From Spongilla lacustris (lineage: Eukaryota; Porifera; Demospongiae; Spongillida; Spongillidae), in NCBI GenBank assembly GCA_949361645.1, contig OX442422.1, positions 5,207,642 through 5,271,641 of the forward strand: a stretch of 64,000 nucleotides of DNA. Reading direction: 5' to 3'. The translations under genes were made by a program, and so were the position numbers. Below the pieces are notes generated by a model, which was not told where the DNA came from, did not search any database, and worked only from the letters and a program-made list of their open reading frames with translations. Positions within the stretch are counted from its first letter, which is position 1. The number at the start of each line of letters is the position of its first letter. Of this stretch, positions 12,431 to 24,858 are shown piece by piece.

Positions 12431-12526
12431 TTGTATTCTAGCAATATTGATTTCGGTGAGAAGTCGTTTCCCTGGAAACGCGTGACCTAAACAATGAATA
12501 ATTGATGAGGGCAAGGTATACGTGAA

Positions 12527-12944
12527 ATGGTATGGAGGTGTTGTGCTTTTGGCTGTAGAAATCGTGGTGGTCAGCGTTTGGGCTTAGGTTTCTATCGGTT
12601 TCCATTCAAAAATGAAGGCAGACTACGAAGGTGGATTCAAGCGGTCCGTAGAGAGGATTGGCAGCCTTCGAAGTACTCGCGAATCTGTGGCGACCATTTT
12701 GTGCTATGTTAGTTAGAAGTGTGGAAGTCACAATTGGGTGAGGGAGTCATTTGTTTTTATTGTAGGCAAGCCTGTTGACGAACCCAGTGATGTGGCTATG
12801 TCTCTTTACGATTCTCTTTCAAGGATCGCATGCAAGAGGAAGTATTTGGTCAAAATGATGGCAGTGAAAGCGCGGCAGACGAAAGCGGGGCAAAGACGAA
12901 TTAAAGGAGAGGTGTGCTTTATATTATATCTGCTTCAGCTATAG
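12527..12944 (+). CDS. THAP-domain protein, first two exons
   Basis: THAP domains are C2CH zinc-finger DNA-binding modules found in transcription regulators and P-element-type transposases. Exon 1 (12527-12707) starts MVWRCCAFGCRNRGG and continues with GFYRFPFKNEGRLRRWIQA, WQPSKYSRICGDHF. This gives the C-x-C ... C ... H zinc ligands, the FYRFP and RRW elements and the PSK-x-S-x-IC-x-DHF motif. A donor GTTAGT at 12708 and an acceptor TGTAG ending at 12765 define a 58-bp intron. Joining gives HFVLCKPVDEPSD, matching the family's HF-x-x-GKP-x-D-P. Exon 2 ends either at a donor after codon GAG (12911; GTGTGC follows) or at the stop at 12944. The basic tail (KARQTKAGQRRIKG) fits a nuclear protein. 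Downstream exons were not identified, so the protein may be longer. It could belong to a host gene or a decayed THAP transposase. Confidence 0.8.
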
Positions 12945-13449
12945 AGGGTCGTTTGCTAGTTCACGCAGGACTCGCAACAGAGACAGAAATCATCAGTATG
13001 GGAGCTAGGTAACTGGTTAGGGATGCAGCCCCCATGTCTGGAATAGCCATCCCATCTACACCAATAGCTGGATCCGCTTATGTCTTAGCAACGATGATGA
13101 GCATGTGTGCTGTCATGCTGCCCTGCTTTGCCTTTGGCTACAGCCTACAAAAGTTATAGGCCTTCATGACGGAGGACAATGATATCTGTTGCCGATCGAT
13201 TGCTATAAGCCTACTTGCTACATGTATGGACCTAGCTTATCGATTACAGATAGGTCTGTAGACATGTACACCGTGCATTCATTTTAAAATAACAAGCTAG
13301 TGCAGTCGGCAACGATCAAGCCAGATGACCGTGCAAATTATAGGCCCTAATCCACGCTTCATGGGCCTGGTCTGCACTTTTGGTCGCCTTGGCCGAAACA
13401 CACCACAAACACAGTCCTCACAGAGCCCGATTGAAACTGGTTGTAGGCT
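12945..13449. other. Between THAP exons and a minus-strand exon; nothing clear
   Basis: This could hold further THAP-gene exons, but I could not identify one by motif. No repeat structure is evident. Confidence 0.35.
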
Positions 13450-13643
13450 TCAAGTTCCTGGGCTATCGATAAAATAATCTATACGTTGCCACAACGACAT
13501 AGCATCGCCGAAACGATGACCATCACCCCTCATGAAAAGTTCATCGCCTGGTGTCAGCCCCACCGACTCCAGTTTTTGTTTGTAACGCTCCTTTCGCTTG
13601 AAATCTGCCGATCCATCACGATACGTCTCAATAATGTTTTGCC
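13450..13643 (-). CDS. Probable 3'-terminal exon of an unrecognised gene
   Basis: Minus strand, 64 codons ending in TGA after a possible acceptor (TTTTTGAGGAG). It reads QNIIETYRDGSADFKRKERY, then KQKLESVGLTPGDELF, then FGDAMSLWQRIDYFIDSPGT. The composition and lack of low complexity look like coding DNA. The pattern Y-x-x-KL-x-x-VGL-x-x-GD and W-x-x-I-x-YFI-x-SPG reminds me of proteins accompanying transposon-like genes in cnidarians and sponges, but I cannot name the family. No upstream exon was located; the 39-bp dispersed repeat end lies just beyond at 13716. Confidence 0.35.
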
Positions 13644-13715
13644 CTCCTCAAAAATTTCACATGACTCTCACGTGACGCGCGGGTTCGCACCGAAATCATC
13701 CATAAAGTCCTAAAT

Positions 13716-13754
13716 ACCGGTGTCGTAGTGCACAATGTCCCCCCTAAAATTTGT
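13716..13754 (-). repeat. 39-bp repeat end, exact inverted copy of 4349-4387
   Basis: The reverse complement of this segment is identical over 39 bp to 4349-4387. The two copies face each other about 9.3 kb apart. Flanking similarity weakens quickly (both continue toward an AATT-rich sequence). Most likely these are ends of two members of one dispersed family, not the ends of one large element. Confidence 0.7.
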
Positions 13755-15356
13755 TCCCCCGGACGTTCATTATTTAAATTCCAATTAAGGAGTGGTGATT
13801 GATGTACTTCATGGCTGAAATCTCATCGGTATGAGAGATTGAAATATATTGAGATCAATAGGATCATAGCCTGAAAAGTAATGTCACATAAACACAGCAT
13901 CACACTGCGTGCACCGCCTGACATATCTCAGGAAAGGCTATCCCATCGTCAGTTCCTCTGTTGCGTGATAGTACAACCGATCAGTCGGGTACCCAGACTA
14001 AAACCCATCCTAAATAGCGTAAAAACCATGCATCCTGCGTCCAGGGTGGGAATAGTGTAAAAACCTTACTTGGAGGGGTTTTGTCGAATGTTGACGTATG
14101 AGTTGAATTATTGCTTCAACATTCGACAGAACTACACATGTATTCCCATCTAATTCAGTGTATTGCCTACGAAGCCTCCTTAGCAGCAAAAACAATAGTA
14201 CGTCGAGTATCCATGTACAATTGTTTGCTCATGTTATTGCACGCAAAGGCACAGTGCCTTGCGTTATATTTAAGTACGTTGCGGAAAGTTATACGTATAT
14301 ATAGCCCGTGAGAAGCCGCCGTTAATTAGTTCTGTTTGAAATTCGGAGACTGTATAGGTATCCGGCATTATATTCGCGTTCTTAGGGGAAAAAAAAAACT
14401 GTACCAAGAATGGGGCCGGGGCTTAATTTTTCTCTCTATACTTGCAAGCGCATGGGTTTATGAAACTTGACGAACACAAAATTTTCGTCTTCGGTGAACG
14501 CGCTTTTTTCGTTGTTGCTATAACTTCAGGTATACATGTATGATGATCCTCATCCGACGAACCATAAATTAATATAAAGACCTACTTCAGTACGGCCCAT
14601 TCGATTCAGTGCAATGTTTCATCATCGTTTTTGCATGAATCTAATTATACATATATTTGCGCTGGCTATTGTAGTAATGAAACAAGTCAAAACAGAGTGA
14701 TGATATCCAAATCTTTTCTACCCTCATGGTTGGTTCTTTTTAAACTGTCTCTTAAACTTGGGGCTGTGCATGATAACAAAATTGCGTAATCAGCGTTGTG
14801 AAACTAGTGAAAGCGTTTTTTTTTTTTTTTTTTCAATTAGTGTGGCAACAGGCAGCATTCAAGGTCAGGCAACGAAAGATAGCGTTATGCAGAGCAAGCA
14901 CGGTGAATGAAAGGGTTCATAGCATTGGTTTCACGAACACCATGCAGCCTTCTAGTCGTAAAGATACATAGGCATAGCTTCAATCACAAAACTACGCATT
15001 AAATACCTCTCACCTTTTGACAATCGTTGTACCATTATGGTTCATGGAAAAAGACAAGAAAAGTGGATTGGGTGCGTGGAAGGTTTGAAACTTTTCAATG
15101 CGCGATAAAGCGCACTATAGGACGTCATAATTACGTCATACGCGTGCGAAACAATAATGGTCGATGGGCAACTGAATACGTTCCCAATCCCGTTCTGTAA
15201 GGTTAGTAAACTATGGACCAACAATTTGCTGATATTCATTTCGCAATCAAGAGAAATGCATGCATACATGTATATAGTATATAGCACCTATATTGTACCG
15301 ATATGTTACATGAGAGGATTAGGCGTAAAACAAGCCAGCTGTCTACAGAGATGAAT
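13755..15356. other. Intergenic, no supported gene
   Basis: AT-rich sequence with a T run at 14817-14834. Near 15173-15225 a sequence CCAATCCCGTT..GTAAGG..CTATGGAC resembles the end of the inverted-repeat element at 34640-34675, suggesting a further relic of that family. No coding exon is recognised. Confidence 0.5.
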
Positions 15357-16400
15357 TCACACTGCAACGGATGGTTTTGTTTTAGACTTTTGGCAAAGTA
15401 AAGAGCGTTCGTTTGTCTCGGTGCTTGCGCTAGCTCCTGGTCCATCAGTCCTCTCAGCACACAGGTACGACGTCGACCGAGCACTGCTAGTGCTATCGAC
15501 GGAGTCATTTCGCCAATTATTGCCCCCGCCTCCAGCCCAATCCGACATTGAACTAAGCAGCTCGCTTTTATCGTACCAGAGCATCAGTGGCAGGAGTACG
15601 CTTGATAAGTAGTAAGAGGTCATAACAAATGTCATAATCTCAGTATATAGCGTCCTATTTGGGCCGGAGCCAGCCGCTGTTCCGAGGGCAGAGACGTAAA
15701 CGAGGCACAGGAGAGCAGGGTAGAGCAGCAGCGGAAAGACAGATAGCAGCTTGACGCAAGATGAGCGCCTAATATAGCTGAGCTCTTCGCCGCAAAACAC
15801 CTTACGACAGCCGAGGCCCGCCACTGAGGCTACCAAGACCGCGCTCACGGCGTATACAGCGACGTGTGGAGCTGATCCCAATCCGATACCTAGAGCCTTC
15901 TTAGCTATAGGTATCAATGGCGTGCAATTGCTCTGGCCGCATGTAGCACACCAGGTATCATCTTCCAAGTACCCCGAAGAAAGTATGGATGGTATAATGA
16001 GCGTTGCAAGCGCTATCGCTACAGCCTCTCTTCGAGGACTTAGCAACTGTCGATGGTAGCGCGCGAAAATGAATACATCGGCACAAATGATGAAAGTGAC
16101 GAACGATTTGCTGTAGGCCAAGTAGTTCGCCAAAAAACCAAATGCTTTGCAAAAGTTGTTCCATTGTGAACGGGCGTCGATCATCTGAAGGCCTCCGATT
16201 ACGGAAGAGAGCAGGCTCACAATCGAGAGGTAGAGTATTAAGCGCTTAAAACACTCCCTGTACTTATTCGTGTGGAGTGTTATCACAATGCTCACGATAC
16301 TTGCGACACTGCTAAGCGCAGTGAATACTCCATTAACAATCCGATACGTTTCGACGGTAAGTTGGTCAACGCAGTTGCAGTTGTTTGATGGATTCATCAC
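15357..16400 (-). CDS. Seven-transmembrane (GPCR-like) receptor, single exon
   Basis: A 347-codon frame without introns. After a short cysteine-containing N-terminus (NCNCVDQL) there are seven hydrophobic segments near residues 21-44, 52-72, 85-112, 126-147, 177-200, 217-240 and 250-272. Charged loops separate them (HTNKYRECFKR, RYHRQLLSPRREA, CRKVFCGEELSYIRRSS). Cysteines in the first outer loop (NNFCKAF) and in the loop before TM5 (WCATCGQSNCTP) could form the usual disulphide. The tail is serine-rich with a GGGG stretch, suggesting phosphorylation-regulated signalling. No DRY, NPxxY or secretin-family signature is obvious, so the class is open: a cAMP-receptor-like or lineage-specific GPCR. 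The start is the double ATG at 16400. It sits alone, head-away from the downstream DRAM-type gene. Confidence 0.75.
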   Translation of the reverse strand: MMNPSNNCNCVDQLTVETYRIVNGVFTALSSVASIVSIVITLHTNKYRECFKRLILYLSIVSLLSSVIGGLQMIDARSQWNNFCKAFGFLANYLAYSKSFVTFIICADVFIFARYHRQLLSPRREAVAIALATLIIPSILSSGYLEDDTWCATCGQSNCTPLIPIAKKALGIGLGSAPHVAVYAVSAVLVASVAGLGCRKVFCGEELSYIRRSSCVKLLSVFPLLLYPALLCLVYVSALGTAAGSGPNRTLYTEIMTFVMTSYYLSSVLLPLMLWYDKSELLSSMSDWAGGGGNNWRNDSVDSTSSARSTSYLCAERTDGPGASASTETNERSLLCQKSKTKPSVAV

Positions 16401-17284
16401 CGTCAGCAGAACAAAACAGCTTGCTGTAATGCATCATTGATGGCCACGTTCTCGATCACATGATATACAAGCATGCATGCACGGATGTGGTATGCATGTA
16501 GTTTTACACCATCAATTATTATATCGTATTCATGCCACACGATTTGCAGTTGAATTGAAATCGTACGACAAATTACGTGGCGAGGTATTGATTATTTCTT
16601 TTTTAAAAAGCTTACATGTACGTGATAATATAGGCCTATTAGTATCTATATCAAAGCCCGACATGCGGTTGAAAATTGTTTCGTCATTAGCCTTCGCGAG
16701 ACCTACAAATGCAAATAGCCTCATAATCAAAGCAGTCCGGGCACATGCCGCGCAATTTTAGTCCGCTGTATATACATGTATATATGTACATGTACCCCCG
16801 GTACATGCATACAATAATATTTTATTATACAATGTAATAATCATGAATATTTACAGAACTGACGCGAAGTAAAAAGCAGCCTTGCCAAAACCAGTCGTAA
16901 ATGCAGGGGTGCGTACAAGTACCTGTACTGTACATTGCAAAAAATAATTGACAAGTATTACTAATATAGTATGAAATTGCATCTGCTAGTGCGTTACACT
17001 ACTGTTCCCAAATGAATTGTTTCGGTTCGTTAACCCCTCGATGTTTGCACTGTTATTTAGCTGATGCAACACATTCGCTTACTTGGAACAAGAAGTTGAT
17101 TAAATACTCTATTGTCCAAGCTTTTTAACGGCGTTGTCACAATCGTAAACAATAATACATGCACATCAAAATCTGCACATTCAATTGTCATCAAAGAATA
17201 TCCACTAATTACAAAAAAATAATTAAAAAGTCATTATTCGAATGAAGCAACCCAGTATATACACACCACACTGTGCATGGCCTA
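16401..17284. other. Intergenic between the receptor and the DRAM-type gene
   Basis: AT-rich, with ACATGTAC-type palindromes around 16770-16800. No gene is supported. Part of it is presumably promoter of the receptor gene and 3' UTR of the DRAM-type gene. Confidence 0.5.
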
Positions 17285-20200
17285 TTAAACGGCCAAAGGA
17301 ACCTTCTTCTCAGCTGATGGGGACTCGTCTGCCTCAGCAATGGTATAACCGGAGAAGTCCAAGGCATATGACCAATTGTACATGATGATGCAAAAAGTAC
17401 CACTCCTATTATACAAGATAAAACAAAATAATAGCTGAATGCATAAAATCTCTATTAATATTTAACTAACATACATTAATATTTAACTAACATACATGTA
17501 CATGTTGCCACAGCCTAGCAGGTCGGACCCTGGTCTGACAGGCCCGGATCCACCCACAAGGCATGCAAGAAGCGTGGAGGGGGGTGGGCAGGAGTACATT
17601 GTCACACCTTGCATGCTCCAGCAATTGTATGGCGTTGTCGTGCACATCCTTTGTTAAAGGGGAACCTTCATTGTAAAATACTGTTCAAATTGAGCCTTTC
17701 TGGCTAGCTCTGAGAATGCTCATTGTGGACCAAAGCAAGAAGGAATTGCTTTGACCACACAGCTTTGACAGTTGCTCTTTATGATGTCGTTGTAGATGCC
17801 TAACAAAAGTTGAGTAATCCCTGACATACATGTACATGTAGGGCTTGTGGCACTGTAAGCACACCATGCTCTGTCAGCTTTTCTTAAAGGCATGTAGTCT
17901 GTGCACCTTGAAATGCGACCAAACAATGGAGGTAGAGTTATATTTTGACGTTGGGTTAAATCCAAAGATCGAGGTTGGAGGGAAGCACAGATGATAAAAG
18001 GGGAGTAGCTAAAGTGGATGCACAGGCAGCAATCTGAAGCAGCATTCAAAGCAATAAAAAGGCACAGATGTAGCAATTAAGGTTAATCAACCATGCATGA
18101 ATATATATTAGATCAACCTGGCAGGCTGACCTTACAGGCCGAGGCTGGAAGGCAGACGCCAGTCTGACTTTCAGCAACCTGCATGCATACATATATATTA
18201 AAGTAAAGTGCACTATTGGTCTGATCCAATTGGATGGGTGCATGTTAGCCAACAAAGTGTCTAGTTGATGTGGCCTATATGTACTTAGCTTGAGGTGGGG
18301 TCATCCGACTAAGAGTGCTATACATTGTAGCTGTGGTCTGCATTGCAAGTGTGTACAGCAACCTGAACCAATCAAGAACCCTCTAGCTGCCTTGTCACGT
18401 GAGATAGAAAAACTGAGCTGACAAAGTGTGCCCGTGCACTGCTTGATGACACAGGCTAATGGGTGCCATGAAGGTAAGAAGTAATGTTCCCATCAACTAA
18501 CTGCCTTAGATAACAACACTTCCACTATCTCCCATACATGGTATTGTTGTGGCCATGTCCTGAAACTGCATTTGAGAAACTAAAGCGTGGCATACACTGG
18601 GCAAGTAACAAGGAAATTATCAGCAAATCTCTATATCTTGTCTGGTGACTTGTTGCTCCCAATATTTTTCCTGACGATCGCTCAACTACAAGCTACCAAT
18701 ATCAGTGCTATCATTCTCAAAGCTACTTCACCCCAAAATCATACAATTGCGACAAGTGGCCAGGAAAAAATCACCAGGAAATTGCCCCATGTATGCCAGG
18801 CTTAACTGAAAGCTGATGGTAGAAAGAAAATTCTCTGCTTCATGTACATTGTACATTGTGCAGAGCATGTTTGCCTTTTGCTTCAGTGCACAATACTTCA
18901 CATGACATAGATCAACTTTGAAAAACCAATAGATTATACAGAAGGCCTAGGCCTATTATTCATTATCATAGCTACATGTACATGTATTAGAGCATCTATC
19001 TTCTGTGTTTGCAGAACATCTGAACATCAGGGAGGCTGGTATGCACACATATAACAAACTGTACACAAATATTCCACAACATATACACTATGTGTGCATA
19101 AACAACACACATGTACATGTGATACAGTGATGATTAATGTGCTCATGAAATGACCTCAATAACCACCCATAAATTAATTAACATTAACTAGCTGTCTTTG
19201 CAAAAGTATTATTTTCAACTTCACATTCAAACATGATGCCTAAGCAAAAATCATGGCGACTCTTTAAGTATCAAATTTGTCCAATTACATGTACATTTAT
19301 AACATTGGCAGTTATTGGTCATAATTGGGTGCTATCATACAAACAAATCACAATAAAAGCTACATAGTTTCTTAATATCGCAACTGAGTGTATGAGAGGA
19401 ACATACATGTATCCCCTCGTGAGATGAGTTATACATGTACAATGATAGTGCTCAAATTGATGCCAACAACTACCCTTAAGAGTTATCATAGGGAACAAAA
19501 TGCATGCCTCAACACTTTTAAAATAAGTATTTCAAAAGATAGAACCGTATTTTTGTTGAGATCTGCAACACAAGCTCCAATTTAAAACACTAACCATTCA
19601 CAAATAGCAATGTAGAGACTGTACTTTCCCCAGTCAGTACCTGCAAGGATAGATGTGGTGAAGGAAAAGTGCACTCTATTCCATTGTAGCCATCACAACT
19701 AAGTATGGTGGGGTTACACATAGAGCTGCTAAAGGCAACACACACCACTCTGTACAGACACACTAGCTTCCTTAGGTAAAGGTTAGATACAATGGACAAC
19801 ACAGCTGGTACTGAAGGATACTGAAGTAGACGAATGCAAGGAGGGCTGCTCCACAGTAGACAGTGACAATTTCCCTGAACAGGAGGGCAAAGGAGGACAC
19901 AGTGGGCTCCTGCTTGGAGTAGAAGGTCTGAATGATCATCACCGCCTCGTAGGCAAAAAAGAATATGACTGCGGCAGCTGTACAGGATGAAAAACGGCAA
20001 GCGTGTGACAAATACATACACAAATCATCCAATAATCTCTTTCCAACTCATACCATCATTGTATATATGCATGTACATGTGTAAAGAATAATATTATTAA
20101 CTTTGACAAAGATACAAATATTGCACTGCACAACACTGTGTGGGCCCATCCACATGCACAAGTGTGAACACCAAGTACATGTACAAAGGTGAAATAGCGG

Positions 20201-23200
20201 CAATAGAGACTAGAAATTAATAATAGAAAAGTATAATCACTAGTATACAGGGAATGCAAGTTTATACATGTATATAACTGTGTAATAATGAATACTACAT
20301 GTATAACAATTACATGTGCAGTATGCATCCATAAGGAGTTGGCACAATGTATTACAATCCAATAGTAAGGTGTACACTACAATCATATTTCATAACTGTT
20401 GCGTTATGTTATTACATGTACTTTGAATGCAGTTTTGGGCTTTTTTGTACATACAATTGTATGTAAGCAGATGTTAAGTGTTTGTTATTACAAGAACCAT
20501 GCAAGCACACTACATGGAAGTTACATCAATTATACCTCTTTCCGTTTAAAATTGAGATGACAAATCTTTTTTTAGTCCTTTGAAATTTCATTATAATTAA
20601 GGACCTGAATTTAAAAAAATTCCTTTTGTCAAAAGTATGGTTAAAAAATATGGTCTAATTTGATGAATTAGAGCTAAATTAAACTATTCTAAGCCAGATT
20701 AAATAGCGGGGTCCTATGTAGGATTGGCTTTATGGGCGTGGTTTTCGATCGAGCGTTTAAAAAATAAATAACTTGCAAACATAAAAAATCTCATCATCGG
20801 GAAATACATAAGTATACGTTTTGTCTCCACATGTAATTGGTTGTTACAGCAATCATTGATACAGTGCATAGCAAAGGATTGAGTATATGGTGATCCACTT
20901 ATCAGGGCACTATATCATTACTTGCAATGTTATAACTCATGAGTGATGTAAGTGTATGCAGGTACCAATACTGTTTCTTGCCTATAACACTAAACACTGC
21001 ACGTTGGCAGGCGCGTTAGCACTACTATTTGCAAGAACCAAACACTGTCCATTCGTACATTAAATCAAAAAGTTAGACAGGTGTATACAGCTGAATCACT
21101 TATTTGTTTTAACACGGATAAGAGAGACAAGAGTCCCAGTATGAGGATCCTACTGCAATATCAACAGATTTCTTTATTACATACAGTGTAAGTAGGGATC
21201 TGCTATTTGTGGTCAGTATACATGCATGCAGCATTTCAATGAACATGTAAGCAGCTTAGCTGCTCATAAGTAACCTGAGCAATATAAAATACAGCAATAC
21301 AAATGTAATTACATGTACAACATTTTTCTTACATTGGAGTTGCCTGGGATTTACCGCTCCCACCCCCTATCCACCCCCAGGTTTGCCTCTAATTTGACTA
21401 ACCCACCCCCTAGTTTACACATGCCATGTCAGAATAAAACTACATGGCATGCCATTTGGTACAGAGGGAAGACTTTTATTTTTGCCCACCCCCTATATTG
21501 ATATATATATATATATATACCGAAACCCACCCCCTGTTGCAAATTTGGCGATAAATCCCTGGGTCACTTGCACATTGTTATGCTTGTAAGGTACATCAAC
21601 ATAAATTCGACTTATAGTGAATAAAAATTTTAAGTGTGCTCATGTATCTACATCATCATGCTTAGCCTCGTAAGCAAACACTGATAGAACCAAGAAGTGG
21701 ATTTTAGAGCTAAAAGTAACAACAATAATGGAACATCAATTAACACTGAGGACGATTACAATTTTAGGTGTACATGTATGTATAACACTGCTTTATAATA
21801 ACAGAAACACACATGCGTGTGTGGTGGCACCCCGGCTCACACTTTCCTTACTAGAGTGGACTGGGTTGCACTCTTCCTCATTGACCACGCCGACAACCCC
21901 AATGCAGAAGGCCCCACTCACGCCCAGTACCAGGCAGGCCTTGGACTTGGAGTAGGCCTTGTTGGCATTGTATATGATCACAGTCTCCACAGCAAGGAGA
22001 AAGGCCTCAACCACAAAGCCATACCTGGATGGAAGCAGAGCAGAAGGCGTTTTATTCTAATTGAAGCACGTGCACATGGGTGTGAGAGTGCTGCATGGTG
22101 CTTCAGCGATGTCAGGCATGCTTGGTTATTAGGTATATACAGGTTACTTAAATGTTGTGCAATTTCTTTGAATTGATATACATTGTCATTGTAGATCAAA
22201 TATTTTGAGCGACTTTTGGATCAGCCTGTATACATATAGTATACATGTATGTATACACGATAGCATATTGAAGTATAACACACAAGGCAGTGCCTTTTAA
22301 GCCATGCATTGTATGATTATTTTAGTTAATGGTGGAGAGAACATGATCAAATGAAAAGAGGAAGAGGAGGGGAAAAGGGAAGGAGTGGGGGGCCTATAAA
22401 AGAGAAGAATTAGTAGGTGAAATACATACATGTGTATATATATATGTACCTTATACATGTACATTGTACCTTTTACACAATCCCATTATTAAGGTGACTT
22501 CAAATGCACACGTGTACATGTACATGTACCCGTAACACAATGCAATAATACATTGATTCCAACTGGTCACATGCCCTTGACAAATGTATAGTAAGATTTG
22601 ACTTTCACTGAATTTGTGACTTTCATAGCAAAGTGACAATTTGTATTCTAAGAAACATGTACATGTATACACTGTACCTACCACTATCATTATCAATACC
22701 ACTGAGCCAATGTCAGGGAGACCTAGAACATACTCTAGCTAAGCATGCTCTGCGTTATGCTGTGTCTATTATTAAATACACATGTACATGTACATGTAGG
22801 ACTTTAAGTTACCCAAACAGTATCAATGGTTGAATCCTTCACACACTAACCCATACCCATTCACACAATACAACAAAATGGTGCCTCATCTGCAAAATAG
22901 AATACAGCATTAGCAGAGGTATGAACAGCACAGCTGATGAATTTTATTAGACCCTAGTATTCATAAGCATCTGCTCATGTGTGCAGCATGCACTTACACA
23001 AGTACATGTATGAATAATAAGGATATAATATACAATACCTGTATGTTTCAAGATACTACTATTACACTAGAAGTATGTAGATGTACATATAGATGAACTG
23101 GACAGGAAGGCTGCTGTGAGTTTAGCTACTGTATCAAATAGAAATGTAAAGACATGACACAAATTACATGTATTGGGTTAACAGTGAAGTACATGTATAT

Positions 23201-23277
23201 GTTTAGCTTGAAATGATACATGCATTACTATTTACTGCAAGTGATCCCATAAACATGTACATGTAAGTGCTGCTTCC

Positions 23278-23309
<32 letters not shown>

Positions 23310-24161
23310 ACGAACACCTCTGCTGCAAATTGCAAGATGACTATCAATTTTTATGGCAGCGATCGGTTTCTAAATCTACAGTACCATCTCTTTAGAGGCC
23401 ACATGAGTAGCTATTGTTCAGGGACCACAACATCTTCTCTGTAAAGGTTACAGGAACTTCCCTTCAGAGGATATAGACACATACCAAATGATTTATTAAG
23501 CTATTCAGATCTCACATTTAACTACATAATTTTGTATTACAAACTCTTTCATATCCTGGGGAGGGGGGGGGGGGGGGGGTATTATTTTGGCCAATCAATC
23601 ACCAGTGGTAAACAATAACAATAGGCTTTCATGCACTGCAGGAAGTTTATGAATAACTGCGCTGTGCTTCGGAAATGCCCCTAAGTGCTACATGCATGTG
23701 GCATAGAGGAGTATGTGAGGTGGGTGTGAGAGGGGCGTGGCTAAAGACCGCATTGCATACAGGTGTTTTGTACAGGATGGAGGGGACCGCCCAATCACAC
23801 AGGGTCGGAGAGGTGAGAAAGTTAAAATGTGACGGAGAAGTCGAGACTGTAAACAGTGATATCCGGGTCGATCAGCGTGCTACCTAGGTCTACGCATCAA
23901 ACGTAGCTCACCACACAAATACGAAGACAGCCATTTCGTGCGGGTATACACCACACAGTGAGACTCCTTCACACGTGAGAACACATACCTGAAAGGATAC
24001 TTCTCTGGCGGAAGGACCGCGCAGTCGCTTATCATAGGTAGCCAAGCCTTGACGTGACCGAGAGCGACCGCGATCCCGTAGCAGAGAAAAATGGTTACCG
24101 TAATGACTAGTGCGGACACGTGGATGAACAGGTTCACCGGAACCTGAGTTAAAACCTTCAT
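17285..24161 (-). CDS. DRAM/TMEM150/Frag1-family six-transmembrane protein, five exons
   Basis: Members of this family are multi-pass proteins of lysosome, Golgi or plasma membrane; DRAM proteins promote autophagy. My exons are 23989-24161, 21852-22024, 19822-19977, 19595-19640 and 17285-17405. Phases match at every GT-AG junction and the sum is exactly 223 codons including the stop. Exon 1 has the signature AWLPMISDCAVLPPEKYPF, matching the family's LP-x-ISD-x-G-x-x-PPE, after one membrane helix. Exon 2 gives VVEAFLLAVETVIIYNA and SKACLVLGVSGAFC. Exon 3 gives VIFFFAYEAVMIIQTFY and REIVTVYCGAALLAFVYF. The 46-bp exon 4 reads TDWGKYSLYIAICEW across its boundary into exon 5, matching the family's conserved EW before the last helix. 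The tail ends SAEKKVPLAV. The start at 24161 gives an N-terminus of family length. Introns vary from 181 bp to about 2.2 kb. Confidence 0.88.
20100..21840. other. Large intron 2 of the DRAM-type gene: nothing coding seen
   Basis: This is within the intron between the second and third exons. It contains AT-rich sequence with several ACATGTAC words and a short TATATA run near 21502-21519. No nested gene or element end was recognised. Confidence 0.45.
23279..23579. repeat. Poly-C (31) and poly-G (17) runs inside intron 1
   Basis: An uninterrupted C31 lies at 23279-23309 and a G17 at 23563-23579, both within the first intron of the DRAM-type gene. On the transcribed (minus) strand these become G31 and C17. 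No element boundaries are visible around them. Confidence 0.9.
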
Positions 24162-24858
24162 TTCGACCAAGGCAAAATTAAAATAAGGTGATGGGGGCGG
24201 GGCAATCACATGTAGCAAACACGTGATAAATAAATAACAGTATGCCATGAATATTAGTTTATGTATAATCGAGAGTTACGGCAGTAACTCTCATATAGGA
24301 TTTGTGCCGTATCATGAATATCATTATAAAAACGCGTCCCGCGTATAACTCACGAACCGAGAAACGGATAGTGCAGCTCTTTATTGCTATCGATCCACAA
24401 TGGAAAGACGATCATTTTCATGTTTTGTTCAAGTCACTAGACCGTGTACTTTAAGAGAACAAAAAAGCTCGTATTTCTCGTTCCCAGACCGTAATTTGTC
24501 CATAGTCGTCGTCGTCGTCGTCGTCGTCTTTATGGGTGAGTATAACTCGAGATAGGAAAGGTTTAAAAAAGCGCCAGTTACACCAAAAATCGTAGAAAAT
24601 TCTGACAATACATCTTCACGTATCAGATATATAAATAAAGCATGTAACCAATATACGTAATTTGCAGCTGTTCTCTCGCGCCAAGATATCAGTACGTAAT
24701 CTCACGTAATATATAGAGAGTTAGCTATATTAAAACCGTTTCCATGACAATACTTCAGAATTGTGGATTGTGTATGATTGGCATGGAACAGGTGTGAGTT
24801 TCGTTTGTATTTTTAGTTTTGCTCACTACTTTTAGCTAGCGAAGTTGTTTTTGTCAAA
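24162..24858. other. Upstream region of the DRAM-type gene with a GTC repeat
   Basis: It includes a trinucleotide run of GTC at about 24506-24530. It is the gap between the minus-strand DRAM-type gene and the plus-strand lysine/arginine-rich frame at 24859 and so may hold a shared promoter region. No defined motif is seen. Confidence 0.45.

Noticed and set aside
4349..13754. The 39-bp inverted pair as ends of one 9.4-kb transposon
   Set aside because: The interval contains unrelated genes and repeats, no target duplication is seen, and a third copy exists elsewhere.
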